NCBI RefSeq assembly: GCF_018860385.1
Contig: NZ_JAHKPH010000014.1
Location: 468,487-532,486 of the forward strand
From: Reinekea forsetii
GTDB lineage: Bacteria; Pseudomonadota; Gammaproteobacteria; Pseudomonadales; Natronospirillaceae
Direction: 5' to 3'
DNA length: 64,000 nucleotides
Made by a program: the position numbers and the translations under genes. Below are positions 1 to 8,207 of the stretch, one piece after another (positions within the stretch are counted from its first letter, which is position 1; each line of letters opens with the position of its first letter). Under the pieces are notes generated by a model. It worked only from the letters and a program-made list of their open reading frames with translations, was not told where the DNA came from and made no database searches.

Positions 1-826
1 TGGTCACCCAGAAGTGTACATCATGATTTTACCGGCCTTTGGTGTGGTTTCCGCTATTATTCCAACCTTCTCGCGTAAGCCACTATTTGGCTATGCGTCC
101 ATGGTATACGCCACTGCGTCGATTGCTTTGTTGAGTTTCATTGTTTGGGCTCACCACATGTTTACCGTTGGTATCCCATTTGCCGGTGAATTGTTCTTTA
201 TGGCCGCCACCATGCTGATCTCGATTCCGACAGGTGTGAAAGTATTTAACTGGGTCACCACTATGTTCCGTGGTTCGATCACATTTGAAACTCCGATGCT
301 GTTCTCAATCGCCTTCGTGGTGTTGTTTACCATTGGTGGCTTCTCAGGGTTGATGCTTGCGGTGGCTCCTGCAGATTTCCAGTATCACGATACTTACTTT
401 GTTGTTGCTCACTTCCACTATGTTCTTGTTCCGGGTGCTGTATTCTCAATTATGGCGGCTGCCTATTACTGGTTACCTAAGTGGTCAGGCAAAATGTACA
501 ACGAGACATTAGGTAAGGTTCACTTTTGGTTGAGTTTTGTGGGCGTTAACTTAACGTTCTTCCCACAACACTTTATTGGCTTGGCCGGCATGCCACGTCG
601 AATTCCGGACTATGCCGTGCAATTTGCCGATTTCAACATGGTGTCGAGTGTGGGTGCGTTCTTGTTTGGTGCGAGCCAGATCTTATTCCTGTACATCGTG
701 ATCAATACGATTATGGCAGGTAAGAAAGCACCAGCTAAACCTTGGGAAGGTGCGGAAGGGCTTGAGTGGACTGTACCATCTCCAGCGCCGTTCCATACTT
801 TTTCTACGCCTCCTAAAGTAGATTAA
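1..826 (+). CDS. ctaD: Cytochrome c oxidase subunit I, C-terminal part (5' end outside window)
   Basis: Catalytic subunit of an aa3-type terminal oxidase in the inner membrane. The window opens inside the gene; the first full codon is at base 2 and the reading starts with the HPEVY motif, whose His is a CuB ligand and whose Tyr is the cross-linked residue. Further on are the AHHMF pair (CuB ligands) and the HFHYVL motif with the heme a3 and heme a ligands. Several membrane helices follow and the tail is hydrophilic. About 275 residues are present, roughly the last half of the usual 530. It heads the oxidase assembly run that continues to the SCO gene. Confidence 0.97.
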   Translation, partial: GHPEVYIMILPAFGVVSAIIPTFSRKPLFGYASMVYATASIALLSFIVWAHHMFTVGIPFAGELFFMAATMLISIPTGVKVFNWVTTMFRGSITFETPMLFSIAFVVLFTIGGFSGLMLAVAPADFQYHDTYFVVAHFHYVLVPGAVFSIMAAAYYWLPKWSGKMYNETLGKVHFWLSFVGVNLTFFPQHFIGLAGMPRRIPDYAVQFADFNMVSSVGAFLFGASQILFLYIVINTIMAGKKAPAKPWEGAEGLEWTVPSPAPFHTFSTPPKVD

Positions 827-841
827 GAAGACGTTATTGCT

Positions 842-1438
842 ATGACTGAACATACACAGACAGATCAGCCAATATCTCATAAAAAGGTGGTCATCAGCTC
901 AGTGCTGGTGGTTATTGGGATGGTTCTGTTTGTGTACTTCGTACTTCGACCGATGTATTACCTGATATGTGAATGGACTGGTATTACCGGCAGCACATTT
1001 GAGGAGGTCGAAGCACGATCGTTCGAGGTTGATTACGATCGCCCAATCAAAGTTCAGTTTTTAGCAATGAATAACGCCAGTATGCCCTGGAAGTTTAAGC
1101 CGGTAGAAACGGAAATAATTGCTTACCCTGGTGAGCAAACGTCTATTTTCTACTACGCTAAAAATACCAGTCAGCGAGATATGGTGGCTCAAGCGGTTCC
1201 GAGTTTATCGCCTTTTGATGCAACCAATTATTTTTTAAAAACTGAGTGCTTTTGTTTTAATTCGCAGCCATTGGCGGCTGGTGAAGAGGTCGATATGGGG
1301 TTGGTTTTTCAAATAGATCCCGATTTACCGGAGTGGGTAAAAACGATCAGCTTAACCTATTCACTCTTTGATATTACCGAAAGCGCACAACTTGCTGAAC
1401 AAAAGACCGTTAACAACAGTGATCAAGCAACCAACTAG
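842..1438 (+). CDS. ctaG: Cytochrome c oxidase assembly protein CtaG/Cox11
   Basis: Periplasm-facing copper chaperone that delivers copper to the CuB site of subunit I. The 198-residue protein has one N-terminal membrane helix (about residues 18-38) followed by a soluble domain. The copper-binding CFCF motif is visible at C136 and C138. Length matches the family. It lies 15 bases after ctaD and before ctaE, the conserved order in aa3 oxidase operons, so co-transcription is likely. The ATG is the first after the ctaD stop. Confidence 0.95.
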   Translation: MTEHTQTDQPISHKKVVISSVLVVIGMVLFVYFVLRPMYYLICEWTGITGSTFEEVEARSFEVDYDRPIKVQFLAMNNASMPWKFKPVETEIIAYPGEQTSIFYYAKNTSQRDMVAQAVPSLSPFDATNYFLKTECFCFNSQPLAAGEEVDMGLVFQIDPDLPEWVKTISLTYSLFDITESAQLAEQKTVNNSDQATN

Positions 1439-1489
1439 GTTGTTCGATTAAGAGTACATCAAACACAATAAAAACAATTGGAGAGCAAC

Positions 1490-2392
1490 ATGACCTCATC
1501 CAGTCAACATACAGAACATGATCATTATTATGTTCCAACGCAATCACGATTGCCGGTATGGACCGCATTTGCAATGTTCCTTACCGTTTTTGGTGCGGGC
1601 AGTTTATTCAATGATATGTCTAAGGGCATTGAATCGAATGCCCAGTGGATACTATTAGCCGGATTTATTGCATTAGCCTTTGTGCTTTATCTTTGGTTTG
1701 CAGCCACGATAAAGGAAAACCAAGCCGGTTTAGTAAATAAGCAGCTTAAACACTCCTACGTTTGGGGAATGGGCTGGTTTATTTTCTCTGAAGTGATGTT
1801 TTTTGCTGCATTCTTCGGTGGGCTTTTTTACATTCGTAACTTTGTTGGTCCTTGGATCGGAGGCGAAGGCGCCAAGGGTGTTACAAATTACCTTTATGAA
1901 GGCTTTAGCTACAGCTGGCCTATGTTGAGTAACCCCGACAACAGTTTGTTTACGCCACCTACAGAAGTAATCAATGCTTGGCATTTACCTCTGTTGAACA
2001 CAATTCTATTAATTACATCTAGTATTACCCTAACGTTTGCTCACCATGCATTGCGCGCACGTAAGCGTAAGCAATTAAACATTTGGATGGCCATAACCGT
2101 GGCATTGGGTTTAACCTTTTTATTCTTCCAAATTGAAGAATACATTGAGGCTTACACCCATCTAGGGCTAACACTGCAATCAGGAATATATGGATCAACC
2201 TTCTTTATGTTGACCGGCTTCCACGGTGCCCACGTTACCATTGGTACTTTTATGCTGATTGTACAAATGATTCGTGGCTTTAAAGGTCACTTTGAACCGG
2301 ACGATCATTTTGGCTTTGAAGCGACCGCATGGTATTGGCATTTTGTTGATGTTGTGTGGGTCATGTTATTTGTATTTGTTTATATCGTATAA
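1490..2392 (+). CDS. ctaE: Cytochrome c oxidase subunit III
   Basis: Third core membrane subunit of the aa3 oxidase. The 300-residue product carries the family's hydrophobic helices and the typical C-terminal stretch GFHGAHVTIG and WYWHFVDVVW. The frame can be extended to a TTG at 1478, but a good Shine-Dalgarno (GGAGAG, 1480-1485) sits directly in front of the ATG at 1490, so 1490 is chosen. It is 51 bases downstream of ctaG. Its end converges on the DUF2909 gene with 19 bases between them, where a 9-bp stem with one wobble (2402-2410 with 2422-2430) could help end transcription. Confidence 0.95.
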   Translation: MTSSSQHTEHDHYYVPTQSRLPVWTAFAMFLTVFGAGSLFNDMSKGIESNAQWILLAGFIALAFVLYLWFAATIKENQAGLVNKQLKHSYVWGMGWFIFSEVMFFAAFFGGLFYIRNFVGPWIGGEGAKGVTNYLYEGFSYSWPMLSNPDNSLFTPPTEVINAWHLPLLNTILLITSSITLTFAHHALRARKRKQLNIWMAITVALGLTFLFFQIEEYIEAYTHLGLTLQSGIYGSTFFMLTGFHGAHVTIGTFMLIVQMIRGFKGHFEPDDHFGFEATAWYWHFVDVVWVMLFVFVYIV

Positions 2393-2411
2393 ATAAACAC
2401 TCTGGGCAGGT

Positions 2412-2636
2412 TTAGTATTTGCCTGTCCAGGGTGCTCCTATCGTCAACTCCCCAGTAAAAAAACCAATTGCCACAACGACGCCAATAGCCACAGCTAGAG
2501 TCACTCGAATGGTTAGCCAGTTTAGAGTCTTTGATTTTCCATGCGCTTGACCTTGCTCTTTAAAAAGAGCTTTTAGTGAGGCCGCAAGTGACACTAACAT
2601 TGCAATGATTAAAATCACGAGAATAAATTTATACAT
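2412..2636 (-). CDS. DUF2909 twin-transmembrane protein
   Basis: Small 74-residue inner membrane protein with two predicted helices (about residues 2-22 and 44-64) joined by a short charged loop. I recognise it as the DUF2909 family, which is regularly found inside gammaproteobacterial oxidase assembly clusters; its function is unknown. The frame could extend upstream to 2819, but that part is antisense to SURF1 and unlike the family. The ATG chosen overlaps the SURF1 start codon on the other strand within the palindrome CATG (2634-2637). The gene therefore starts back to back with SURF1 and runs against ctaE. Confidence 0.85.
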   Translation of the reverse strand: MYKFILVILIIAMLVSLAASLKALFKEQGQAHGKSKTLNWLTIRVTLAVAIGVVVAIGFFTGELTIGAPWTGKY

Positions 2637-3357
2637 GAAAGTACCTGTCATAGTTGTATTAAAGCGGTTTAAGCCCGGTAAGTTATTAACGGTGTTTTTT
2701 ACGGTATTTTTTTGTTTATTCTTAACCTTGGGTTTTTGGCAATTAAATAGAGCACACGAAAAATCGGTCTTAGCTGAGCAGGTTAATTCATCGGCCAGCC
2801 AATTTGAAGCCTCGACCAACCCATCACCTTATCAATCCTTTAAAATAGCAGGGCAGTTTACTGAGCTGCCAACCTTTTATATGGATAACCGAACGCTGAA
2901 TGGGCAGGCGGGTTACGAGGTTTGGTTGTTCTTTGAAACCAAGCAAGGCCGCTGGTTGGTTTCTTCTGGGTGGGTCGCTGGGCTAAATACTCGCGAAAAA
3001 ATGCCTAGCTTTGAGCTTTCGACAAAACCCCAAGCTATTGAAATTATTGTACGACCCGATTCAGAAAATCCGCTGTACGGTGTCGATACAAACACGCCCT
3101 TGAACGACGGTAAAAGTGTTTGGTTGGTACAAAGCCTAAATCAACAATGGATTGAAAATTTATACCCTAAAAAGCCATTGCTCGGATTGGCTCAATTAAA
3201 AGATTCTGAGCTCTTTGGCGTAGGACCTAGTGTTTGGCAACCATCAGTCATGACGGTAGAAAAACACCTTGGGTATTCATTGCAATGGTTTGGTATGTCG
3301 ATAGCTTTGCTGGGCATGTTTTTGTATGCTGGCTTTTCTAGAAAGCAACAACAATAA
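2635..3357 (+). CDS. SURF1 family cytochrome oxidase assembly protein
   Basis: Inner membrane factor that helps insert heme a into subunit I. The 240-residue product shows the SURF1 pattern: an N-terminal helix ending in GFWQLNRAHEK, a periplasmic domain and a C-terminal helix preceded by YSLQWFGM. Start choice: the frame also offers an ATG at 2605, but the one at 2635 fits the family N-terminus and leaves the divergent DUF2909 gene intact except for the shared CATG. It is followed after 19 bases by the thioredoxin-like assembly gene, consistent with an operon running to the SCO gene. Confidence 0.92.
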   Translation: MKVPVIVVLKRFKPGKLLTVFFTVFFCLFLTLGFWQLNRAHEKSVLAEQVNSSASQFEASTNPSPYQSFKIAGQFTELPTFYMDNRTLNGQAGYEVWLFFETKQGRWLVSSGWVAGLNTREKMPSFELSTKPQAIEIIVRPDSENPLYGVDTNTPLNDGKSVWLVQSLNQQWIENLYPKKPLLGLAQLKDSELFGVGPSVWQPSVMTVEKHLGYSLQWFGMSIALLGMFLYAGFSRKQQQ

Positions 3358-3376
3358 AATTTTAGAGGATGTAACC

Positions 3377-3967
3377 GTGTCACAGAATTCAGCCGTTTCT
3401 CCGGCGCAGAGTGCTCCATACAGTAAAATGCAACTACTCATCATTCTTTTAACGCCTATTATAGTGATGGGCGCTTCTAGTTGGTTGTATTTTAGTGGGG
3501 TGTTAATGCCAGATGGTCACACCAACAAAGGCGTACTGTTGACGCCGGTATTGTCCGTGACTGACTTTGGTTTTCCTGAGCCCGTCATTAGCGAAGAGCG
3601 TCAGTGGATGATGATTCAACTTTCTACTGATTGTACCGAGCAATGTGAAGAACGTGTCTACGTACAACGCCAAATTCACGTAGCATTGGGTAAGCTGGAA
3701 TCGCGTATTGATCGCGTGTTGCTGACTGAAAACTCGAACAGTGACCAGTTAAAACAAAACTTCCCTCGATTAACGATAAAGCCAATCACTCAACTGGATT
3801 TAAGCGAACAATTGCGTGAGCGCGTTCCTGAAGAAGTGTTATTAAACAACCCTGTGTTTATTGCCGACCCTTTTGGAAACGTCATGCTCTACTTTACAGA
3901 TGAACATGATTATAAAGCCCAAATCAGTGACATTAAGAAGTTACTGAAATTATCGACAATAGGGTGA
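3377..3967 (+). CDS. Membrane-anchored oxidase-assembly-associated protein
   Basis: A 196-residue protein with one N-terminal membrane helix (about residues 18-38) and a periplasmic domain that recalls the thioredoxin/SCO fold. The C-terminal part, with DPFGNVMLYF followed by a Lys/Leu-rich helix, resembles the uncharacterised gene found between SURF1 and ctaA in Pseudomonas. A CxxxC pair is present (DCTEQCEE), but its spacing and context differ from SCO proteins, so copper binding is uncertain. Start: the frame extends to 3326 inside SURF1, but AGAGG at 3363-3368 favours GTG 3377. ctaA follows after 4 bases. Confidence 0.8.
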   Translation: MSQNSAVSPAQSAPYSKMQLLIILLTPIIVMGASSWLYFSGVLMPDGHTNKGVLLTPVLSVTDFGFPEPVISEERQWMMIQLSTDCTEQCEERVYVQRQIHVALGKLESRIDRVLLTENSNSDQLKQNFPRLTIKPITQLDLSEQLRERVPEEVLLNNPVFIADPFGNVMLYFTDEHDYKAQISDIKKLLKLSTIG

Positions 3968-3971
3968 TGCC

Positions 3972-4988
3972 ATGAGCTTTAGAAAAGTAAAACCCGGTTT
4001 TGGGTTGTCTCTATTAGCGACCATAGTGGTGTCCGTTGTCGTTGTTTTGGGTGCATTCACTCGATTAGTCGACGCAGGGTTAGGCTGTCCAGACTGGCCA
4101 ACCTGCTACGGTCATATTTGGGCACCAACGACAGAAACTGAGATTGCTGCGGCGAACGGTGCCTACCCCGAGATTCCGGTTGATCTGAATAAAACTTGGC
4201 CAGAAATGGTTCATCGCTATTTTGCGTCGAGTTTAGGGTTGATCATCATCGCCATTGTCGCGGTATCGGTTCGGCATCGAAAATTGCCGGATCAGCCATT
4301 TAAACTGCCGTTGTTTTTATTGGCGTTTGTCATTATTCAAGGCATTTTCGGTGCTTGGACTGTGACCATGAAATTATTGCCTCAAGTGGTAACGGCTCAC
4401 TTATTGGGTGGGTTTACAACCTTTACCTTATTAGTCATTTTAACCTTACGATTAAGTGGTCTTAATTTTCCAAAAATTTCTTTGTTAAACCGTGCACTCA
4501 AGCCGAAACGATTGGCTGCGGTGTCATTGCTCGCGGTCATTATACAAATCTTTTTAGGCGGCTGGACCAGCTCGAACTATGCCGCTATGGCCTGCCCAGA
4601 CTTACCTACTTGTCAGTTACAATGGTGGCCAGAAGCAGATTTTAAAACCGGTTTTGATCTTATTCATCCAATAGGTCCTAACTATCAAGGTGGCACTTTA
4701 GATTTGCCTGCACAAATAGCTATTCATTTGTCGCATCGTATTGGAGCGATGGTTGTTACCTTGCTGAGCTTGATGTTAGTTGCCGTGTTATACATGCGAG
4801 GACTGAAGCCATGGGCGATGGGTTTGCTCACGCTATTAGCCATTCAAGTTAGCTTAGGGCTCAGTAACGTTTATTTTGGATTACCGCTGTCTGTTGCGGT
4901 ACTGCACAATCTTTTTGGTGCACTTTTACTTATTTATCTCGCGGTTTTGAATGTAATGCTCAACCGTAAGGAGCCTGTTTATGTCTGA
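3972..4988 (+). CDS. ctaA: Heme A synthase (COX15/CtaA)
   Basis: Multi-helix inner membrane enzyme that oxidises the methyl group of heme O to the formyl group of heme A. The 338-residue product has the duplicated four-helix layout of the family, with CPDWPTCYG near the N-terminus (C39, C45) and a second ACPDLPTCQ in the middle, plus conserved helix histidines such as MVHRYFAS and HLSHRIGA. Its 3' end overlaps ctaB by 8 bases, so the two heme-modifying enzymes are translationally linked and must act in series. Confidence 0.95.
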   Translation: MSFRKVKPGFGLSLLATIVVSVVVVLGAFTRLVDAGLGCPDWPTCYGHIWAPTTETEIAAANGAYPEIPVDLNKTWPEMVHRYFASSLGLIIIAIVAVSVRHRKLPDQPFKLPLFLLAFVIIQGIFGAWTVTMKLLPQVVTAHLLGGFTTFTLLVILTLRLSGLNFPKISLLNRALKPKRLAAVSLLAVIIQIFLGGWTSSNYAAMACPDLPTCQLQWWPEADFKTGFDLIHPIGPNYQGGTLDLPAQIAIHLSHRIGAMVVTLLSLMLVAVLYMRGLKPWAMGLLTLLAIQVSLGLSNVYFGLPLSVAVLHNLFGALLLIYLAVLNVMLNRKEPVYV

Positions 4989-5904
4989 TCACGCCATTGC
5001 ACCCACGTCCGATTCTTGGCGAGAAATACTCGCCGACCTGTTTGAAATGACCAAGCCCAAAGTGGTGTTTGTTATGCTAATTACCGTTTGGGTTGGTATG
5101 GCACTGACCCCAATCGGCGCTATTCCATGGCTCGCGGTAATAGCAGGAAATATAGGGATTGCAGCATTAGCCGGTGCTGGTGCGGCCTTTAACCATATTC
5201 TTGATGAGCACATTGACCAGAAAATGGCTCGAACCCACAAACGCCCAGTTGCAACGGGTCGTATCAGTCGTAAAGCGGGTCTTATTTTTGCAACGAGCCT
5301 ATCCGTCTTTGGTTTTGTTGTGCTCATGGCATTTACCAATGCGTTGACAGCTTGGCTTACCTTGTTTTCAATGGTTGGGTATGCGCTGGTGTATACGGCG
5401 TTTTTAAAGCGCGCAACGCCACAAAATATTGTCATTGGTGGTTTAGCCGGAGCAATGCCTCCTTTGCTGGGCTGGACAGCGATTACTGGACACATTATGG
5501 GGCTTCCACTGTTGCTGGTTTTAATTATCTTTGCTTGGACACCGCCCCATTTTTGGGCGTTAGCCATTCACCGTAGAGATGATTATGCGCGCGCGGAAAT
5601 TCCTATGATGCCAGTAACCCACGGTATTGCCTTTACTAAAATCCAAGTCTGGCTGTACAGCTGGTTGTTGTTGTCTATCTCGATGCTACCGGTTGCATTG
5701 GGCTCATTAGGATTAATATATGCCGTTTCAGCGCTTATTTTAGGTGCGCGATTCTTGCAGTGGAGTTTTTGGCTGTTGTATGACAAGAAACCAGATGCTG
5801 CGTGGGGTACGTTTAAATACTCAATTACCTATTTAATGGTGTTGTTTGTCATGATGCTGGTAGATCGCTTTACCTGGCCGTGGCTAGCTACTTTCATAAA
5901 TTAA
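4981..5904 (+). CDS. ctaB: Protoheme IX farnesyltransferase (heme O synthase)
   Basis: UbiA-type membrane prenyltransferase that attaches farnesyl to heme B, giving heme O, the substrate of CtaA. The NxxxDxxxD motif for diphosphate/Mg binding is seen at N71, D75 and D79 (NHILDEHID), followed by RTHKRP. The 307 residues and about nine helices fit the family. The start ATG at 4981 lies within the end of ctaA. It is next to SCO with 34 bases between. The alternative name cyoE is used where the oxidase is of bo type; the neighbours here indicate aa3. Confidence 0.95.
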   Translation: MSDHAIAPTSDSWREILADLFEMTKPKVVFVMLITVWVGMALTPIGAIPWLAVIAGNIGIAALAGAGAAFNHILDEHIDQKMARTHKRPVATGRISRKAGLIFATSLSVFGFVVLMAFTNALTAWLTLFSMVGYALVYTAFLKRATPQNIVIGGLAGAMPPLLGWTAITGHIMGLPLLLVLIIFAWTPPHFWALAIHRRDDYARAEIPMMPVTHGIAFTKIQVWLYSWLLLSISMLPVALGSLGLIYAVSALILGARFLQWSFWLLYDKKPDAAWGTFKYSITYLMVLFVMMLVDRFTWPWLATFIN

Positions 5905-5938
5905 ACCACTTAAACGAATAACAGAGCGATATTACAGA

Positions 5939-6601
5939 ATGAGCACACGCACTGCCGCACAAAAGAAATCCATTCGACTGACCGTAGGTATATTGATTTT
6001 TATTATTACCAGCATTGTTGCTGGTATTGTGCTTCAGGTATTAACAACAAAACCAGATGTAAAGTCGGCGTTGTCGGGTTATTCGGTCATTTGGTTTGAA
6101 AAGCCAAGATTAATTCCTGATGTTGCATTGGTCGATCATCAAGGTGCCACTTTTTCAATTGAGCAGTTTAAAGGTCAATGGGATTTAATTAACTTTGGTT
6201 ACACACATTGCCCTGACATTTGCCCAACTAATATGGCCGATATGAACATTGTTCATCGATTAATGACTGAGGCAGGAGAAGCAGACTCGATAAACTTTTG
6301 GATGGTAACGGTTGACCCAGCACGAGATACCGTTGAAAAACTCAGCCTTTATGTACCTTATTTTAATAAAGCCTTTACGGGCCTAACGGGCGATTTGGAT
6401 AACATTCAAGCCATAGCAACGTCGATGAGTGCCGTTTTTTATCAAGAAGGTACTGGAGAAGGGTATACCGTTGCGCACAGTGACAACTATGCGGTAATTG
6501 ACCCAAATGGCCATTTTGTCGCTCTACTAAGACCACCGCATAAACCGCAATCTATGTTTGAAGCGTTGTCGATTATGATGAGCGCTTGGTCTGGAGCCTA
6601 G
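5939..6601 (+). CDS. SCO1/SenC/PrrC family copper chaperone
   Basis: Membrane-tethered thioredoxin-fold protein that metallates the CuA site of oxidase subunit II or reduces its cysteines. One N-terminal helix (about residues 13-35) anchors a periplasmic domain. The copper ligands are visible: CxxxC at C91 and C95 (HCPDICPTN) and a distal His at H180 (VAHSDNY). The length of 220 residues is typical. It closes the oxidase assembly run; the next gene begins 75 bases later and has an unrelated role. Confidence 0.93.
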   Translation: MSTRTAAQKKSIRLTVGILIFIITSIVAGIVLQVLTTKPDVKSALSGYSVIWFEKPRLIPDVALVDHQGATFSIEQFKGQWDLINFGYTHCPDICPTNMADMNIVHRLMTEAGEADSINFWMVTVDPARDTVEKLSLYVPYFNKAFTGLTGDLDNIQAIATSMSAVFYQEGTGEGYTVAHSDNYAVIDPNGHFVALLRPPHKPQSMFEALSIMMSAWSGA

Positions 6602-6676
6602 AGGATGACTAAAAATTAACCTGTCGACAGCCGAACGGGTTCTATGTGACACTGTAGCGCTAAATGGAGGTTAGCC

Positions 6677-7645
6677 ATGAAAGCCCTATTTCCTGAGATT
6701 AGACCTTATATGACGACCATGCTGCCAGTTTCAGATGGTCATCAGTTGTACGTTGAGTGCTCTGGCACTCAATCAGGAATTCCCGTTTTAGTGATACATG
6801 GTGGTCCTGGTGCGGGTTGCTCAGATAAAATGCGGCGATTCTTTGACCCAGAGCGTTACAACATCATCGTATTCGACCAGCGCGGTGCCGGTCGGTCTAC
6901 ACCTCATGCCAGTATCGAACATAATACGCCCAGCCATATTCTGGACGACATTGAAGTGCTTAGGAAGCATCTAGGCATCTCTCGTTGGGTGTTGTTTGGG
7001 GGCAGTTTTGGCGCAACATTAGCTTTACTCTACGCCCAACATTTCTCAAAACATGTCTGCGGATTAATATTAAGAGGCGTGTTTCTAGGCAGACAACAAG
7101 ATTTAGATTGGCTCTATAAAAATGGCGCAGGGCGCTTTTTTCCTGAAGAGTGGCAACTGTTCTTAGAGCCGTTGCAAAGTAACGTTAAAGCTAACGTTAT
7201 TGATCAATACTATCAAATATTACAAGGCGATAACGATTTAGCGAGAGTTGCCGCCGCTAAAGCGTGGGCTCGATGGGAGGCGGCGAACAGTTCATTTCGC
7301 CCAAATCAAAGTTCAAAAGAATACTTTACCGCAACCCATGTAGCCTTAGCGCTGTCGTGTATATCAAGCCATTATTTTAAAAATAAATGTTTCTTAGATG
7401 AGAACCAAATTCTCGACAATATAGCCAAGATCGCCGATATTCCTGGCCATATTGTGCACGGACGATACGATATGGTTTGCCCACCTGAGCAGGCTTATAT
7501 ACTTTCCGAACACTGGCCGTTGGCTAAGTTGAATATAGTACGTGAAGGTGGCCATTCAGCGTTTGATAACGCCATGCTAGATGCACTGATATGCGTAACG
7601 AACGATTTTGCGAAACAGTTAGGAGCGCCAGAAACAGAAGCATGA
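6677..7645 (+). CDS. pip: Proline iminopeptidase
   Basis: Alpha/beta hydrolase that removes N-terminal proline from peptides in the cytoplasm. Visible elements: HGGPGAG oxyanion segment (about residues 41-47), nucleophile S110 in GGSFGA, and the acid and base of the triad in GRYDMVCPP and GGHSAFD near the C-terminus. The 322 residues match family S33 enzymes. A Shine-Dalgarno GGAGG precedes the ATG. The stop overlaps the dtd start (ATGA), so the two are translationally coupled. The pairing is also known from other gammaproteobacteria. Confidence 0.93.
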   Translation: MKALFPEIRPYMTTMLPVSDGHQLYVECSGTQSGIPVLVIHGGPGAGCSDKMRRFFDPERYNIIVFDQRGAGRSTPHASIEHNTPSHILDDIEVLRKHLGISRWVLFGGSFGATLALLYAQHFSKHVCGLILRGVFLGRQQDLDWLYKNGAGRFFPEEWQLFLEPLQSNVKANVIDQYYQILQGDNDLARVAAAKAWARWEAANSSFRPNQSSKEYFTATHVALALSCISSHYFKNKCFLDENQILDNIAKIADIPGHIVHGRYDMVCPPEQAYILSEHWPLAKLNIVREGGHSAFDNAMLDALICVTNDFAKQLGAPETEA

Positions 7646-8079
7646 AAGCCTTAGTTCAAAGAGTTGTCGAAGCGCGAGTAGAAGTTGATGGCCAGGTGGT
7701 TGGAGCTATATCACAGGGCATGTTGGTGCTCATTGGCATCGATGCACATGACAACCAAGACTCTGTAAAAAAGCTTTCAGATAAGCTGTTAAAGTATCGA
7801 ATTTTTGTTGATGATAGCGGTAAAATGAACCTAAACGTTCAGCAAATAAATGGACAGCTTTTGCTCGTTTCGCAATTTACCTTATCTGCGGATACTCACA
7901 AAGGGTTAAGACCCGGCTTTTCAAGCGCGGCTACCCCAGAACAAGGTCGCAAGCTTTTTGACTACGCATGCCAGTATATTAAAAACCAACGACCTGATAC
8001 ACAAATGGGGGTATTTGGCGCTGATATGCAGGTTTTCCTGCAAAATGACGGTCCAGTGACGTTTTTATTAGAAAACTAA
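7642..8079 (+). CDS. dtd: D-aminoacyl-tRNA deacylase
   Basis: Cytoplasmic proofreading enzyme that hydrolyses D-amino acids and glycine from mischarged tRNAs. The 145-residue length equals that of the E. coli enzyme. The two signature motifs are intact: SQFTL (77-81) and the cross-subunit GPVT loop (137-140). The frame extends upstream to 7591, but the family N-terminus starts MKALVQRV at 7642, which forms a 4-base ATGA overlap with pip. Confidence 0.96.
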   Translation: MKALVQRVVEARVEVDGQVVGAISQGMLVLIGIDAHDNQDSVKKLSDKLLKYRIFVDDSGKMNLNVQQINGQLLLVSQFTLSADTHKGLRPGFSSAATPEQGRKLFDYACQYIKNQRPDTQMGVFGADMQVFLQNDGPVTFLLEN

Positions 8080-8207
8080 TCAAAATCTAAATAAAGCTGA
8101 CTGTTTAATCAAAAATGAGGTATAAGTACAATTAAGCAACAAATAAATGTAGTTTAATACAAGTCAGTCGTGATTTTTTAGACCTATTTCAAAGAAGAGC
8201 TCATTGA

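Noticed and set aside
1478-1489. TTG start four codons upstream of ctaE ATG
   Set aside because: The TTG overlaps the Shine-Dalgarno sequence that serves the ATG at 1490.
4989-5567. 192-codon minus-strand open frame
   Set aside because: Lies wholly inside ctaB, whose family motifs are intact; it is an antisense shadow.
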